From Congregibacter variabilis (lineage in GTDB: Bacteria; Pseudomonadota; Gammaproteobacteria; Pseudomonadales; Halieaceae), in NCBI RefSeq assembly GCF_045689235.1, contig NZ_CP136864.1, positions 434,001 through 498,000 on the forward strand: a DNA stretch of 64,000 nt. The letters run 5' to 3'. The notes under the pieces are model-generated. The model searched no databases, was not told the origin of the DNA, and saw nothing but the letters and a program-made list of their open reading frames with translations. Positions within the stretch are counted from its first letter, which is position 1, and each line of letters begins with the position of its first letter. The position numbers were made by a program, and so were the translations under genes. Positions 53,577 to 62,689 of the stretch are shown one piece after another.

Positions 53577-55650
53577 GTCTTCGCGACAGATTTCAGCGGC
53601 TCGTAAGATCCGGGACCGTTTGGCAAGCCTTGCCATTGGCGCTGCGGGCGGCGCGGTTATCGTTCTCATTCTGTTGATTCTGGCGTATTTGCTCTACGTG
53701 GCGTTGCCGCTGGCTGCGCCGGCGAAGTTGCAATCTTCATCGACTCAGGAGTTGGCCTTCGACGGTGATTTAGCCGTCATGACCGGTGACGTAATTCTAA
53801 AGATTCCAGATTCCGTTTCGGCACGGCCCGGAACACTGCTCAGCAGTGGTGAGCGCGCTGCGTATCTGAGCGGCGATGTCTTGCAGGTTTTTGATCTTGT
53901 GCTCCCCCGTGCTCAATCGGGGAGCGAGCTTGGTGAGGCGCGGCTGCGCGCGCGAGTGTCCGCGCCGGATGCGGTCCTGGACAGCATGAGTATCGATAGC
54001 GATGCTCAGCGTCTCATGTTCTCTTACGCTGACAAAAATGGCCTCCTACATGCCGGAGTTCTCAGCTATAGCGTGGACCAAGAGCCTCTTCTCACCCGCT
54101 GGTCGCGGCCTGTCGGTGAGTTGTTGGGCGGAGGTCTTCTGGTTGACGCTGCGTCGGGGCAGGTCCTGCTGGTGAATGGGGGTTCCTATCTTCGATGGCA
54201 TCCGGAGCGAAGGGGCAGTCAAGTCGTGCAGCAAGGATCGCTGTTGGGCGTTAACAGCAAAACCAAGCTGATGGCCTGGGGGCCCGATCACGAAACCTTA
54301 TTGCTGGTCGATTTTGATAACCAATTGCATCGCTTCGATGTGGCCCGGGCGGCCATGCCCCGACTGGGTGATCCTCAACGCATGGCTATGGACGTACTCT
54401 GGCTCGGTAGCGAATCCGGTCGACGAGTGACCTACCTGGTGGGTGCCGGTGGCGAGCTTGTTATCCAGGTGCCGAGCAGTAGGGAACTGCTTTTGCGGCA
54501 GCAAGTGCCGGAGCTTGCGGGGCCGGGGCATCTGGGTATTGGTACAGACGGTCGATTTGTTTACCGTCTTACGAAGGACACTCTGGTCCGGGTAAACGTG
54601 CAAAACTCCTTTCCGGAGACGGGATGGAGGAGCCTGTGGTTGCCCCAGTGGTTTGGTGGCTACGACGAGCCGGGCCAATATTGGCATCCGGATGGCGGCG
54701 CCATCGGAGCATTGTCCAAACTTAGTTTGTCTCCCTTGCTTTACGGCACATTCAAAGCAGCGCTCTATGGCATGTTGCTAGCGGTTCCTCTCTCGTTAGG
54801 AGCGGCCGTATACACCGGATATTTTCTGCCTCCGCGTATTCGCAATCGAATTAAACCGAGCATCGAAATGTTGGAGGCATTTCCAACGGTGGTCCTGGGT
54901 TTTGTTGCGGGGTTGTGGCTGGCACCGCTGTTGTTGGATTACCTTTTACCCATTTTATTACTTCCCTTGGTACTGCTGGGATTGCCGATCTTGCTGGCGC
55001 TGGGCCATCTGTTCCTACAGCTGCTCTCGCCGCGTTTTCAACGTCGACCACCGCGCGTGGCACTGGTGTTTGTCGCTTACCTGGGTGCTTTGGTTGTGCT
55101 TATGATGAATGGCGACAGTCTTGAAAGCTGGTTGTTTGACGAGTCTTTGCGCGACTGGTTGTGGAGCGAGTGGGGCATAGCTTATGAGCAGCGAAACGCA
55201 TTGCTTGTTGGCATGGCTATGGGGATCGCCATAACACCTGTGATGTTCTCAATTGTGGAAGATTCGATTTTTGCGGTACCGCGAAGCCTCTCAGACGGAA
55301 GTCTTGCCCTGGGTGCAACGCGCTGGCAATCGCTTTCGCGAGTAGTACTGCCTGCTGCATCGCCTGCAATTTTGTCAGCTTTACTGATCGGTTTGGCTCG
55401 TGGTTTGGGTGAGACCATGATTGTTTTGCTGGCAACCGGTAATACACCGCTTATGGATCCCGGTGCGTTCTCAGGCCTTCGCAGTTTCAGTGCCAGTATT
55501 GTGGTGGAGCTGCCAGAGGCGGGCACGCAGAGCGTGCAGTTCCGTTTGCTATTCCTGGCTGCCCTGGTGCTTTTCGGGCTTACCTTTATTCTCAATACAA
55601 TTGCTGAGCTGTTTCGTCAGCGATTGCGTTACGTCTATGCCTACCGCTAA
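53569..55650 (+). CDS. pstC: PstC, phosphate permease with large periplasmic domain
   Basis: This 693-residue permease has a first membrane helix (about 20-45), then about 340 periplasmic residues (about 46-385) that look beta-rich and propeller-like (for example LLLVDFDNQLHRFDV). The conserved permease core follows, from LYGTFKAALYGMLLAVPLSL, with EAA-type loop LGATRWQSLSRVVLPAASP. E. coli PstC is only 319 residues; the long form is known in Pseudomonas and Vibrio. ATG 53569 is used, overlapping the pstS end. Confidence 0.94.
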   Translation: MLESSRQISAARKIRDRLASLAIGAAGGAVIVLILLILAYLLYVALPLAAPAKLQSSSTQELAFDGDLAVMTGDVILKIPDSVSARPGTLLSSGERAAYLSGDVLQVFDLVLPRAQSGSELGEARLRARVSAPDAVLDSMSIDSDAQRLMFSYADKNGLLHAGVLSYSVDQEPLLTRWSRPVGELLGGGLLVDAASGQVLLVNGGSYLRWHPERRGSQVVQQGSLLGVNSKTKLMAWGPDHETLLLVDFDNQLHRFDVARAAMPRLGDPQRMAMDVLWLGSESGRRVTYLVGAGGELVIQVPSSRELLLRQQVPELAGPGHLGIGTDGRFVYRLTKDTLVRVNVQNSFPETGWRSLWLPQWFGGYDEPGQYWHPDGGAIGALSKLSLSPLLYGTFKAALYGMLLAVPLSLGAAVYTGYFLPPRIRNRIKPSIEMLEAFPTVVLGFVAGLWLAPLLLDYLLPILLLPLVLLGLPILLALGHLFLQLLSPRFQRRPPRVALVFVAYLGALVVLMMNGDSLESWLFDESLRDWLWSEWGIAYEQRNALLVGMAMGIAITPVMFSIVEDSIFAVPRSLSDGSLALGATRWQSLSRVVLPAASPAILSALLIGLARGLGETMIVLLATGNTPLMDPGAFSGLRSFSASIVVELPEAGTQSVQFRLLFLAALVLFGLTFILNTIAELFRQRLRYVYAYR

Positions 55651-57100
55651 GCGCATACTGACCGTGTCGAATCTGCAGTCGGGAGTCCGACGAGCGGAGC
55701 CGATGGTGTGGTTGAGTGCCGGCGCTGTGGTGTTTGCGTTGCTGGTGTTAATCGGTCTGTTGTCTTTGCTCTCTATTCGAGGCTTGACGCACTTTTGGCC
55801 GCAGCCTCTGCATTTTATTCAGAGCATTCAGTCGGGGCATCCGGCACAGCTCGGCGTGATTCTTGATCGGGAGACTGAGCAATCTCTCAATTTAAGTAGG
55901 GTGCTTTTACACCGCGGTGGTGAAGATTTCTTCGATTCCCCTTTGCTATGGGTTGACGAGTCAGCTGCCTTGCAGCGGAGTGTGCCAAAAAATGCGCTTG
56001 TGATAGAGCGAATTAGTCTTGGGCCGATATACGGCTTTTTGCACTCACTGCAAATTGGAGAACAGACCCGCTCGCTGGGGGAGCTGTCTTTGGAGGATCA
56101 GCTGGCCGTGCTACGCGATGCTACAGACGCGGATTCAGCCGCGTTGCGCCGTGGTGCTGCCAGTATTTTTGGAGTTCGCTTGGCGTCCGGGGGGATAGTT
56201 AATGTGCCGCTTGCCGATGTGAAGGCAGCCTATGCGCCCAACGCTATGCTCATGCATGAAAAGATCGCCCACTTTGCCAGCGCTCTAGGCCGATTTTTGA
56301 GCGAGTCGCCGCGCCGCAGTAATGTGCAGGGAGGGGTGTTTCCCGCGATTCTTGGAACGGTGATTCTTGTGCTGCTTATGGCTGTGATCGTTTCGCCTCT
56401 GGGGGTGTTAGCGGCGATTTATCTGCAGGAGTATGCCCAGCGAGGGCCCCTTACTCGATTGGTGCGTATTGCTGTTAACAACTTGGCGGGCGTCCCCTCG
56501 ATTGTGTACGGCGTCTTTGGACTGGGCTTTTTTGTCTACGCAGTCGGGGGATCTTTGGATACGCTGTTGTTCGAAGATCGGCTTCCTGCGCCGACCCTGG
56601 GAACGCCAGGTATGCTCTGGGCGGCTTTGACCATGGCACTACTGACGCTGCCTGTGGTGATCGTATCGACGGAGGAGGGCCTGGCTCGTGTACCTTCAAG
56701 TCTGCGCGAGGGGAGCCTGGCATTGGGTGCAACCCGCGCAGAGACACTGTGGCATGTTGTCTTACCTGCGGCATCTCCTGCGGTGCTTACAGGCCTGATT
56801 CTGGCGGTTGCCAGAGCAACTGGAGAGGTGGCGCCGTTGCTTCTGGTGGGAGTGGCAAAGTATGCGCCCGGACTTCCCGTGAGCGCAGAGTACCCCTACT
56901 TACACCTGGATCGTCAATTCATGCACCTGGGCTTTTATGTGTATGACCTGGGATTTCAGAGTACGCATCTCGAAACTGTTGAAGGACTGGTTTTTGCGAC
57001 TGCCTTATTGCTCGTTGTTATTGCTTTGCTATTGAATATTGCTGCAGTTGTGCTGCGCAGTCGTTTGCGCAACGCATTTAAACCACAAGAAGCGATTTAG
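55637..57100 (+). CDS. pstA: PstA, phosphate permease with extended periplasmic region
   Basis: This 487-residue permease has a first helix (VWLSAGAVVFALLVLIGLLSL), about 190 periplasmic residues (about 60-240) and the permease core with EAA loop LGATRAETLWHVVLPAASP. E. coli PstA is 296 residues; the longer form travels with long PstC. ATG 55637 is used and overlaps the pstC stop; the frame extends upstream inside pstC without coding character. Confidence 0.94.
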   Translation: MPTAKRILTVSNLQSGVRRAEPMVWLSAGAVVFALLVLIGLLSLLSIRGLTHFWPQPLHFIQSIQSGHPAQLGVILDRETEQSLNLSRVLLHRGGEDFFDSPLLWVDESAALQRSVPKNALVIERISLGPIYGFLHSLQIGEQTRSLGELSLEDQLAVLRDATDADSAALRRGAASIFGVRLASGGIVNVPLADVKAAYAPNAMLMHEKIAHFASALGRFLSESPRRSNVQGGVFPAILGTVILVLLMAVIVSPLGVLAAIYLQEYAQRGPLTRLVRIAVNNLAGVPSIVYGVFGLGFFVYAVGGSLDTLLFEDRLPAPTLGTPGMLWAALTMALLTLPVVIVSTEEGLARVPSSLREGSLALGATRAETLWHVVLPAASPAVLTGLILAVARATGEVAPLLLVGVAKYAPGLPVSAEYPYLHLDRQFMHLGFYVYDLGFQSTHLETVEGLVFATALLLVVIALLLNIAAVVLRSRLRNAFKPQEAI

Positions 57101-57922
57101 ATGAAAAACCACAGTATTGATGTAAAAGCTTTGAAGCGCGCGCCAGCGCCTTCACCCAATTCAGATGTCTGTTTGCAGGTAGAAAACTTGAGTCTGCATT
57201 ACTTGCGGAGCCAGAATGTCGCTCTGCACGACGTGAGTCTCGAAATACCCAGACAGCGGGTCACCGCTTTTATTGGTCCCTCGGGCTGCGGGAAGTCGAG
57301 TCTTTTGCGCTGTTTTAACCGTATGAATGACCTTATCGAAGGAAGCATTATCAGCGGTCATGTGTGGCTGGACGGTGAGGATGTTTACGCAAAGGGTGTT
57401 GACGTTGCGACTTTGCGTCGCCGGGTAGGTATGGTGTTTCAGTCGCCGAACCCGTTTCCTAAAAGTATCTACGAAAACGTGGCCTTTGGCTTGCGTATTC
57501 AGGGTTTTAAAAAGAAGCGTCTTTTGGACGAACTCATCGAGCGTGCACTGCGCTCCGCGGCCCTTTGGGATGAGGTAAAAGATCGCCTGAATGAGAATGC
57601 TTTGGTCTTATCCGGGGGACAACAGCAACGTCTGGTTATCGCCAGAGCAATTGCTGTAGAGCCGGAGGTGCTACTTCTGGATGAACCCGCCTCGTCCCTG
57701 GATCCTATTTCGACGCTCCGTATCGAGGAGCTAATCTATGAGCTCAAAACGCGATACACCATTGTTATTGTTACGCACAACATGCAGCAGGCAGCGCGTG
57801 TTTCGGATATGACGGCCTTTATGAACCTTGGTCGATTGGTCGAGTTCGGCGAAACAGATACACTCTTCACCAATCCCCGAGAGTCCCAGACCGAGGATTA
57901 CATTACCGGACGTTACGGCTAG
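57101..57922 (+). CDS. pstB: PstB, phosphate ABC transporter ATPase
   Basis: This 273-residue ATPase has Walker A GPSGCGKSS, signature LSGGQQQRLVIARAIAVEPEVLLLDEP and the PstB-typical NRMNDLIEG segment. It begins immediately at the pstA stop. It powers high-affinity phosphate import through PstCA and participates in PhoR repression. Confidence 0.97.
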   Translation: MKNHSIDVKALKRAPAPSPNSDVCLQVENLSLHYLRSQNVALHDVSLEIPRQRVTAFIGPSGCGKSSLLRCFNRMNDLIEGSIISGHVWLDGEDVYAKGVDVATLRRRVGMVFQSPNPFPKSIYENVAFGLRIQGFKKKRLLDELIERALRSAALWDEVKDRLNENALVLSGGQQQRLVIARAIAVEPEVLLLDEPASSLDPISTLRIEELIYELKTRYTIVIVTHNMQQAARVSDMTAFMNLGRLVEFGETDTLFTNPRESQTEDYITGRYG

Positions 57923-58002
57923 GTTCCTGGGGATAAGCAGCCCTGAGGCGGCTCTGGTGTATTCCAGACCCAGTGTGCATGTAAATGAATGAAGGAGAAT
58001 TC

Positions 58003-58725
58003 TTGCAAGGCGATCAGCATAAGCAGCACATATCCGGGCAGTTCAATGCTGAGCTGGATGCGATGAAGAACCATCTTCTTGAGATGGGAGGGTTGGTCGA
58101 GCAACAGCTTAGTCGGGCCATGGCATCGCTGCTGTCACGCGACAGCGGGCAGGCGGAGTTGGTCGTGCGAGCGGACCGGCAAATCAACGAAATGGAACTG
58201 CAGATCGATGAAGAGTGTTCGAGAATTCTTGCGCGTAGACAGCCCGCAGCAAGCGATCTTCGTTTAGTGCTCGCGGTGGCGAAGGCCACCACGGATTTAG
58301 AGCGTATTGGTGACGAAGCCACGCGTATCGCAAAGCAGGCGACCAAGCTCTCGGAGTTGCCGCCATCAACAGGCACCTCGGTGGAGTTACGACAGATCAG
58401 CAAATACGTGGCATTAATGCTCAGAGAGGCGCTCGATAGCTTCGCCAGGCTGGATGTGTCAAAAGCGATCGATGTGGTGCTGGACGATGGGGCTGTGGAT
58501 TTGGAATATGACGCCGCGATGGGTAGTTATGTGCGTTTGATGAAAAGAGACCCCAATTCGATCAGTGGCGCAGTGCATGAAATGTGGGCCCTGAGAGGGC
58601 TTGAGCGGGTAGGAGACCATGCGACGAATATTGCGGAGCAGGTTATTTATCTCGTGCTGGGGCGGGATGTTCGACACATGAAGCCGGGAGAGCTGCAGAC
58701 ATTATTAAAGAGTGACGAAAAATGA
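58003..58725 (+). CDS. phoU: PhoU, phosphate-signalling regulator
   Basis: This 240-residue protein has two PhoU three-helix bundles (HISGQFNAELDAM; ELRQISKYVALML) with metal-binding ERIGDEAT and ERVGDHATN motifs. TTG 58003 is preferred: a strong AAGGAG ends 5 bases before it, and from there the N-terminus is the same length as E. coli PhoU up to HISGQFNAEL. An in-frame ATG at 57985 lacks a ribosome site and adds six residues. PhoU signals phosphate sufficiency to PhoR. It overlaps hisC (ATGA). Confidence 0.94.
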   Translation: MQGDQHKQHISGQFNAELDAMKNHLLEMGGLVEQQLSRAMASLLSRDSGQAELVVRADRQINEMELQIDEECSRILARRQPAASDLRLVLAVAKATTDLERIGDEATRIAKQATKLSELPPSTGTSVELRQISKYVALMLREALDSFARLDVSKAIDVVLDDGAVDLEYDAAMGSYVRLMKRDPNSISGAVHEMWALRGLERVGDHATNIAEQVIYLVLGRDVRHMKPGELQTLLKSDEK

Positions 58726-59801
58726 GCCGGCGTTTTTGGAATGAACTGACGACCAGGTTGGAGCCCTATACCCCCGGGGAGCAGCCGCAGATAGAAAAGC
58801 TGCTCAAGCTTAATACCAACGAAAGCCCTTATCCGCCTTCCCCGCGCGTTTTAGATGCGCTTAGAGCGGTCGATGGTGATGATTTGTTGCGCTATCCAGA
58901 TCCTGCGTCTAAGGAGCTCAGACAGACCGTGGCGGATCACCACGGAATCCACGTTGATTCAGTATTTGTCGGAAATGGTTCAGACGAAGTACTGTCGCAC
59001 GTTTTTCAGGGTCTGTTGAAGCAGCAAAGAGAGCTGCTGTTTCCGGATATCAGTTATAGCTTCTATCCGGTTTGGTGCCAGTTGCATGATGTGCTTTATC
59101 GTCAAATACCCCTTCGAGAAGACTTCAGCCTACATCCGGATGACTACGACAGCTCAGCGGCGGCGGTTATATTGCCAAACCCTAATGCGCCTACGGGGCT
59201 CTTACTGCCGCTGGAGGGCATTCGACAGTTTCTGGACGCGGCGCCGGACCGTTTGCTCGTGGTTGACGAGGCCTATATTGATTTTGGTGGGCAGTCTGCT
59301 ATCCCTTTACTGGCCCAGTACGATAATTTATTAGTGGTACAAACCTTATCCAAATCTCGTGCACTGGCTGGTTTGCGCATTGGGCTGGCTTTTGGCAGCC
59401 CGGAGTTGATCGAAGGCCTGGTGCGAATCAAAGACAGTTTTAATTCTTACCCCTTGGACGTGGTTGCTCAGCGTGCCGGGGTAGAGGCCTATCGCGATAC
59501 GGCATGGTTTGCCCAGTGCTGCCGCAAGGTAGTGGAGAGTCGGGAAAGCCTGTCTCGTAACCTGGCAGCTCTGGGGTTTGAGGTGCTGCCGTCCTCAGCA
59601 AACTTTGTGTTTGTAAAGCACGCTTCTGTGTCGGGCAAGGAGATATTTGAGGCGCTGCGGGAGCAGGGGGTCATTGTGCGCCGCTGGGATAAGCCCCGGA
59701 TCAGCGAATATCTGAGAATAAGTGTGGGAACCGGGGAGCAATGTGCCGGTCTCCTTACGACACTGGAATCTGTGCTGGCTGTTCTTAAGGCTAAGGGCTA
59801 G
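58722..59801 (+). CDS. hisC: HisC, histidinol-phosphate aminotransferase
   Basis: This 359-residue PLP aminotransferase of the fold-type I family has KLNTNESPYPPSP, NPNAPTG, DEAYIDFG and PLP Lys211 in LSKSRALAGLR, the HisC pattern. It converts imidazole-acetol phosphate to histidinol phosphate (and can act on aromatic keto acids). Its ATG overlaps the phoU stop, placing it at the end of the Pho operon. No other his gene is near. It converges on the FabH-like gene. Confidence 0.92.
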   Translation: MSRRFWNELTTRLEPYTPGEQPQIEKLLKLNTNESPYPPSPRVLDALRAVDGDDLLRYPDPASKELRQTVADHHGIHVDSVFVGNGSDEVLSHVFQGLLKQQRELLFPDISYSFYPVWCQLHDVLYRQIPLREDFSLHPDDYDSSAAAVILPNPNAPTGLLLPLEGIRQFLDAAPDRLLVVDEAYIDFGGQSAIPLLAQYDNLLVVQTLSKSRALAGLRIGLAFGSPELIEGLVRIKDSFNSYPLDVVAQRAGVEAYRDTAWFAQCCRKVVESRESLSRNLAALGFEVLPSSANFVFVKHASVSGKEIFEALREQGVIVRRWDKPRISEYLRISVGTGEQCAGLLTTLESVLAVLKAKG

Positions 59802-59822
59802 GACGGGTCCCAGAGCCATACT

Positions 59823-60968
59823 TTAGCAGCGCTCAAGCACCACGCTGCCAATGCTATATCCGGCGCCAAAAGAACATAGGACGCCCAGTTCGCCCGGCAC
59901 GAGGTCTTCGTGATACTTGTGAAATGCAATCACCGAGCCTGCGGAGCTGGTGTTTGCATACTCATCGAGGATTACCGGCGCCTCTTCGGTGCTGGCGTCT
60001 CGTCCTAATACCCGTTTGGCGATAAGCACATTCATATTGAGGTTGGCCTGGTGCAGCCACATGCGCTTGAGATCAGAGGGCAGCATGTCCAAAGAAGACA
60101 GTTGCTCACTAATCTGTGCGGCTACCGCGGGACACACTTCCTTGAATACTTTTCGACCTTCCTGAACAAAGAGTTTATCCGCTTTGCCTATTCCTTCTTC
60201 GTCGCCGCGATTGAGGAATCCAAAGTTATTGCGAATATTGTTGGAAAACATCGTCTGCAATCGGCTGTCGAGCACCTTGAAGTTGCTTTGGGACGCGCCC
60301 GGACGGTCACTGATGATCATAGCGGTGCAAACGTCACCAAAAATGAAATGCGAGTCGCGGTCCCGAAAGTTCAAATGCCCGGTGCAGATCTCTGGATTGA
60401 CCACCAGAACGTTTTTGGCGCTTCCACTTCGGATGGCGTCGCGGGCCTGCTGAAGACCAAAGGTCGCTGAGGAGCAGGCCACGTTCATGTCGAAGGCGTA
60501 GCCACCGGCGCCCAGGGCCGATTGAACTTCTACAGCCATAGCGGGGTATGCGCGTTGCATATTCGACGCTGCGCAGATTACCGCGTCCAGCTCCGATGCC
60601 TGAAGACCCGCGGTCTCCAGAGCCTGACGTGCCGCTACCAGCGCCATTTCACACATCACAGATGGCTCGTCGTTGGAGCGGTCACTGATGTGTGGGGCCA
60701 TACGATGAGGGTCCAGAACGCCTTCTTTGTTGACCACGTAACGAGAGCGTATTCCGGAGGCCTTCTCGATAAACTCAGCCGATGAGTGTGCAAGTGCAGG
60801 CATTTCTCCGGCGGCTATGGCCTCGGCATGCTCGGCGTTATGAATGTCCACAAACTGATTGAAGCTCTCAACGAGTTCTTCATTACTGATGGAATTGGGA
60901 GGCGTGTATAGACCTGTGCCGGTCAGGAAGACCTCTTTTGAATCTGCTGAAACCGACGATTCGGGCAT
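59823..60968 (-). CDS. FabH-like beta-ketoacyl-ACP synthase III (PA3286 type)
   Basis: This 381-residue thiolase-fold synthase has catalytic Cys165 in NVACSSATFG, His306 in WLHQANLNMN and Asn339 in YANTSSAGSV. It also has a long N-terminal segment (SISNEELVESFNQFVD ... EKASGIRSRYVV). It resembles the Pseudomonas long FabH homologue reported to condense octanoyl-CoA with malonyl-ACP, linking beta-oxidation to synthesis; that resemblance is from memory. AGAGG precedes the ATG at 60968 by about 7 bases. Confidence 0.87.
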   Translation of the reverse strand: MPESSVSADSKEVFLTGTGLYTPPNSISNEELVESFNQFVDIHNAEHAEAIAAGEMPALAHSSAEFIEKASGIRSRYVVNKEGVLDPHRMAPHISDRSNDEPSVMCEMALVAARQALETAGLQASELDAVICAASNMQRAYPAMAVEVQSALGAGGYAFDMNVACSSATFGLQQARDAIRSGSAKNVLVVNPEICTGHLNFRDRDSHFIFGDVCTAMIISDRPGASQSNFKVLDSRLQTMFSNNIRNNFGFLNRGDEEGIGKADKLFVQEGRKVFKEVCPAVAAQISEQLSSLDMLPSDLKRMWLHQANLNMNVLIAKRVLGRDASTEEAPVILDEYANTSSAGSVIAFHKYHEDLVPGELGVLCSFGAGYSIGSVVLERC

Positions 60969-61040
60969 GTGCGCCTCTGCTTATTGTTCGATGGTGTATG
61001 GGCCTGGCGATGCTTCCAGCGCCCGAAAAGCGCGGAGGAA

Positions 61041-61058
61041 GGCTGCGTTTACGCAACC
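61041..61058 (-). terminator. Possible gltA terminator hairpin
   Basis: On the minus strand GGTTGCG and CGCAGCC pair (one G-U) around a TAAA loop, about 30 bp past the gltA stop. A short GCTTTT follows further on. Support is modest. Confidence 0.35.
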
Positions 61059-61090
61059 TCAATCCACGCCATCGCGCTGCTTGAAGACTA

Positions 61091-62383
61091 TTAACTACGC
61101 TCGTCGATGCTTACAAAATCACGCTGCGCGTGACCGGTGTAAAGCTGACGGGGTCTGCCAATGCGGTAGCTGCCAGAAATCATTTCGTTCCAGTGAGCAA
61201 TCCAGCCTACGGTACGACCCACGGCGAAAATCACTGTGAACATACTGGTGGGAATGCCGATGGCCTTGAGAATGATGCCCGAATAAAAGTCCACGTTGGG
61301 GTAGAGTTTCTTCTCAATGAAGTACTCATCTTCCAGAGCGATTTCTTCGAGGCGCTTTGCGATAGCCAGCAGTGGATCGTTCTCGATGCCCAATTCCGCG
61401 AGTACTTCGTCCGCTGCTTCTTTCATGACTTTGGCGCGAGGGTCAAAGTTCTTGTAGACGCGGTGTCCAAAGCCCATAAGGCGGAAGGGGTCTTCTTTGT
61501 CCTTGGCTCGAGCAACGTATTCGTCAATGCGTGAAACATCGCCGATTTCCTCGAGCATATTGAGCACGGCCTCATTGGCTCCGCCATGGGATGGCCCCCA
61601 CAGTGCGGCAATGCCCGCTGCTATGCAGGCAAACGGATTGGCTCCGGACGATCCTGCCAGGCGTACTGTAGATGTTGACGCGTTCTGTTCATGGTCTGCG
61701 TGCAGCAAAAATACACGGTCCATAGCTTTTGCCAGCACCGGAGAGACGTTGCTTGGCTCGCATGGTGTTCCGAACATCATATGCAGGAAATTCTCGGCAT
61801 AACCGAGGTTGTTGTCCGGATACATAAAGGGTTGGCCAATGGAGAACTTGTAACTCATTGCAGCCAGAGTCGGCATTTTCGCGATAAGTCTGAACGCTGC
61901 CACCTGACGATGGTGCTCATCGGATATGTCCAGAGAGTCGTGATAAAACGCCGATAGGGCGCCTACAACGCCACACATGATCGCCATGGGGTGGGCATCG
62001 CGACGGAAGCCATTGAAGAAGGTACGGATTTGTTCGTGCACCATCGTATGGTTGTGGACGGTACTGACGAACTGTTGCTTCTGCTCTGCGTTGGGCAACT
62101 CGCCGTACAGCAGCAGGTAGCAGGTTTCCAGGTAATCCGATTGCGCGGCTAATTGATCGATGGGGTAGCCGCGATGGAGCAGGACGCCTTTGCCACCGTC
62201 GATATAGGTTATTTCTGATTCACAGGCCGCCGTAGAAACGAAACCGGGGTCGTAGGTGAACATCCCCTTGCTTGTGAGGCCGCCAACGTCTATGACATCC
62301 GGTCCAATAGATCCTGAGTAAACAGGCAGATCTACAGACCCCTCGATGCCATCAATGTGGAGGGTTGCTTTCTTTTGACTCAT
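61091..62383 (-). CDS. gltA: GltA, type II citrate synthase
   Basis: This 430-residue hexameric type enzyme condenses oxaloacetate with acetyl-CoA. It has catalytic His in PSHGGANEAVL, His in GFGHRVYKNFDPRAK and the C-terminal Asp region DFYSGIILKAIG. Length matches E. coli GltA (427). ATG 62383 is used; upstream frame extension crosses a clear promoter. It is divergent from sdhC. Confidence 0.97.
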   Translation of the reverse strand: MSQKKATLHIDGIEGSVDLPVYSGSIGPDVIDVGGLTSKGMFTYDPGFVSTAACESEITYIDGGKGVLLHRGYPIDQLAAQSDYLETCYLLLYGELPNAEQKQQFVSTVHNHTMVHEQIRTFFNGFRRDAHPMAIMCGVVGALSAFYHDSLDISDEHHRQVAAFRLIAKMPTLAAMSYKFSIGQPFMYPDNNLGYAENFLHMMFGTPCEPSNVSPVLAKAMDRVFLLHADHEQNASTSTVRLAGSSGANPFACIAAGIAALWGPSHGGANEAVLNMLEEIGDVSRIDEYVARAKDKEDPFRLMGFGHRVYKNFDPRAKVMKEAADEVLAELGIENDPLLAIAKRLEEIALEDEYFIEKKLYPNVDFYSGIILKAIGIPTSMFTVIFAVGRTVGWIAHWNEMISGSYRIGRPRQLYTGHAQRDFVSIDERS

Positions 62384-62417
62384 GGGGAAATCCCGCGTGT
62401 TTTCAGTGGGGTCGCCA

Positions 62418-62445
62418 ACTATAGACAGTGCTAAACGTTTGTCAA
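62418..62445 (-). promoter_or_regulatory. gltA promoter
   Basis: On the minus strand TTGACA (62445-62440) is followed after 16 bases by TATAGT (62423-62418). The expected start site gives a leader of about 28 bases to ATG 62383. Both boxes are near-consensus sigma-70. Confidence 0.7.
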
Positions 62446-62509
62446 TTGACGGCGTAAAATGTTCTTGCTGCAGTGTAATCTTAACGGGATCGAGATTGAC
62501 TCGGATCAA

Positions 62510-62538
62510 TTGTAATGAACTTGGCGAATCTCTATACT
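62510..62538 (+). promoter_or_regulatory. sdhCDA promoter
   Basis: TTGTAA (62510-62515), 17-base spacer and TATACT (62533-62538). The predicted start site is near 62545, leaving a leader of about 145 bases. Confidence 0.6.
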
Positions 62539-62689
62539 CGCGCGGTTTTTAGGGTGTTAGCGCACAGAAGCTATATTTTGCACTTCTTTGCTGCGGCGAC
62601 ACGAAGCGAGTGGCGAATTGTTACCCGGTAGTTGCTTTTCGGGTGCCACGCTACTTTAGGACCATTCCAGAGTTAGGAGCTGTCCGTCT

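Larger units (their letters stand above)
62384..62689. other. 306-bp divergent gltA-sdhC control region
   Basis: It carries one near-consensus promoter for each direction (listed separately) and no gene. The 150 bp between the sdhC start site and the sdhC GTG form a long leader with several small hairpin-forming repeats but no recognised riboswitch. Confidence 0.6.

Noticed and set aside
62545..62689. sdhC leader considered as a riboswitch
   Set aside because: No conserved aptamer elements were recognised; only small unstructured or weak stems.
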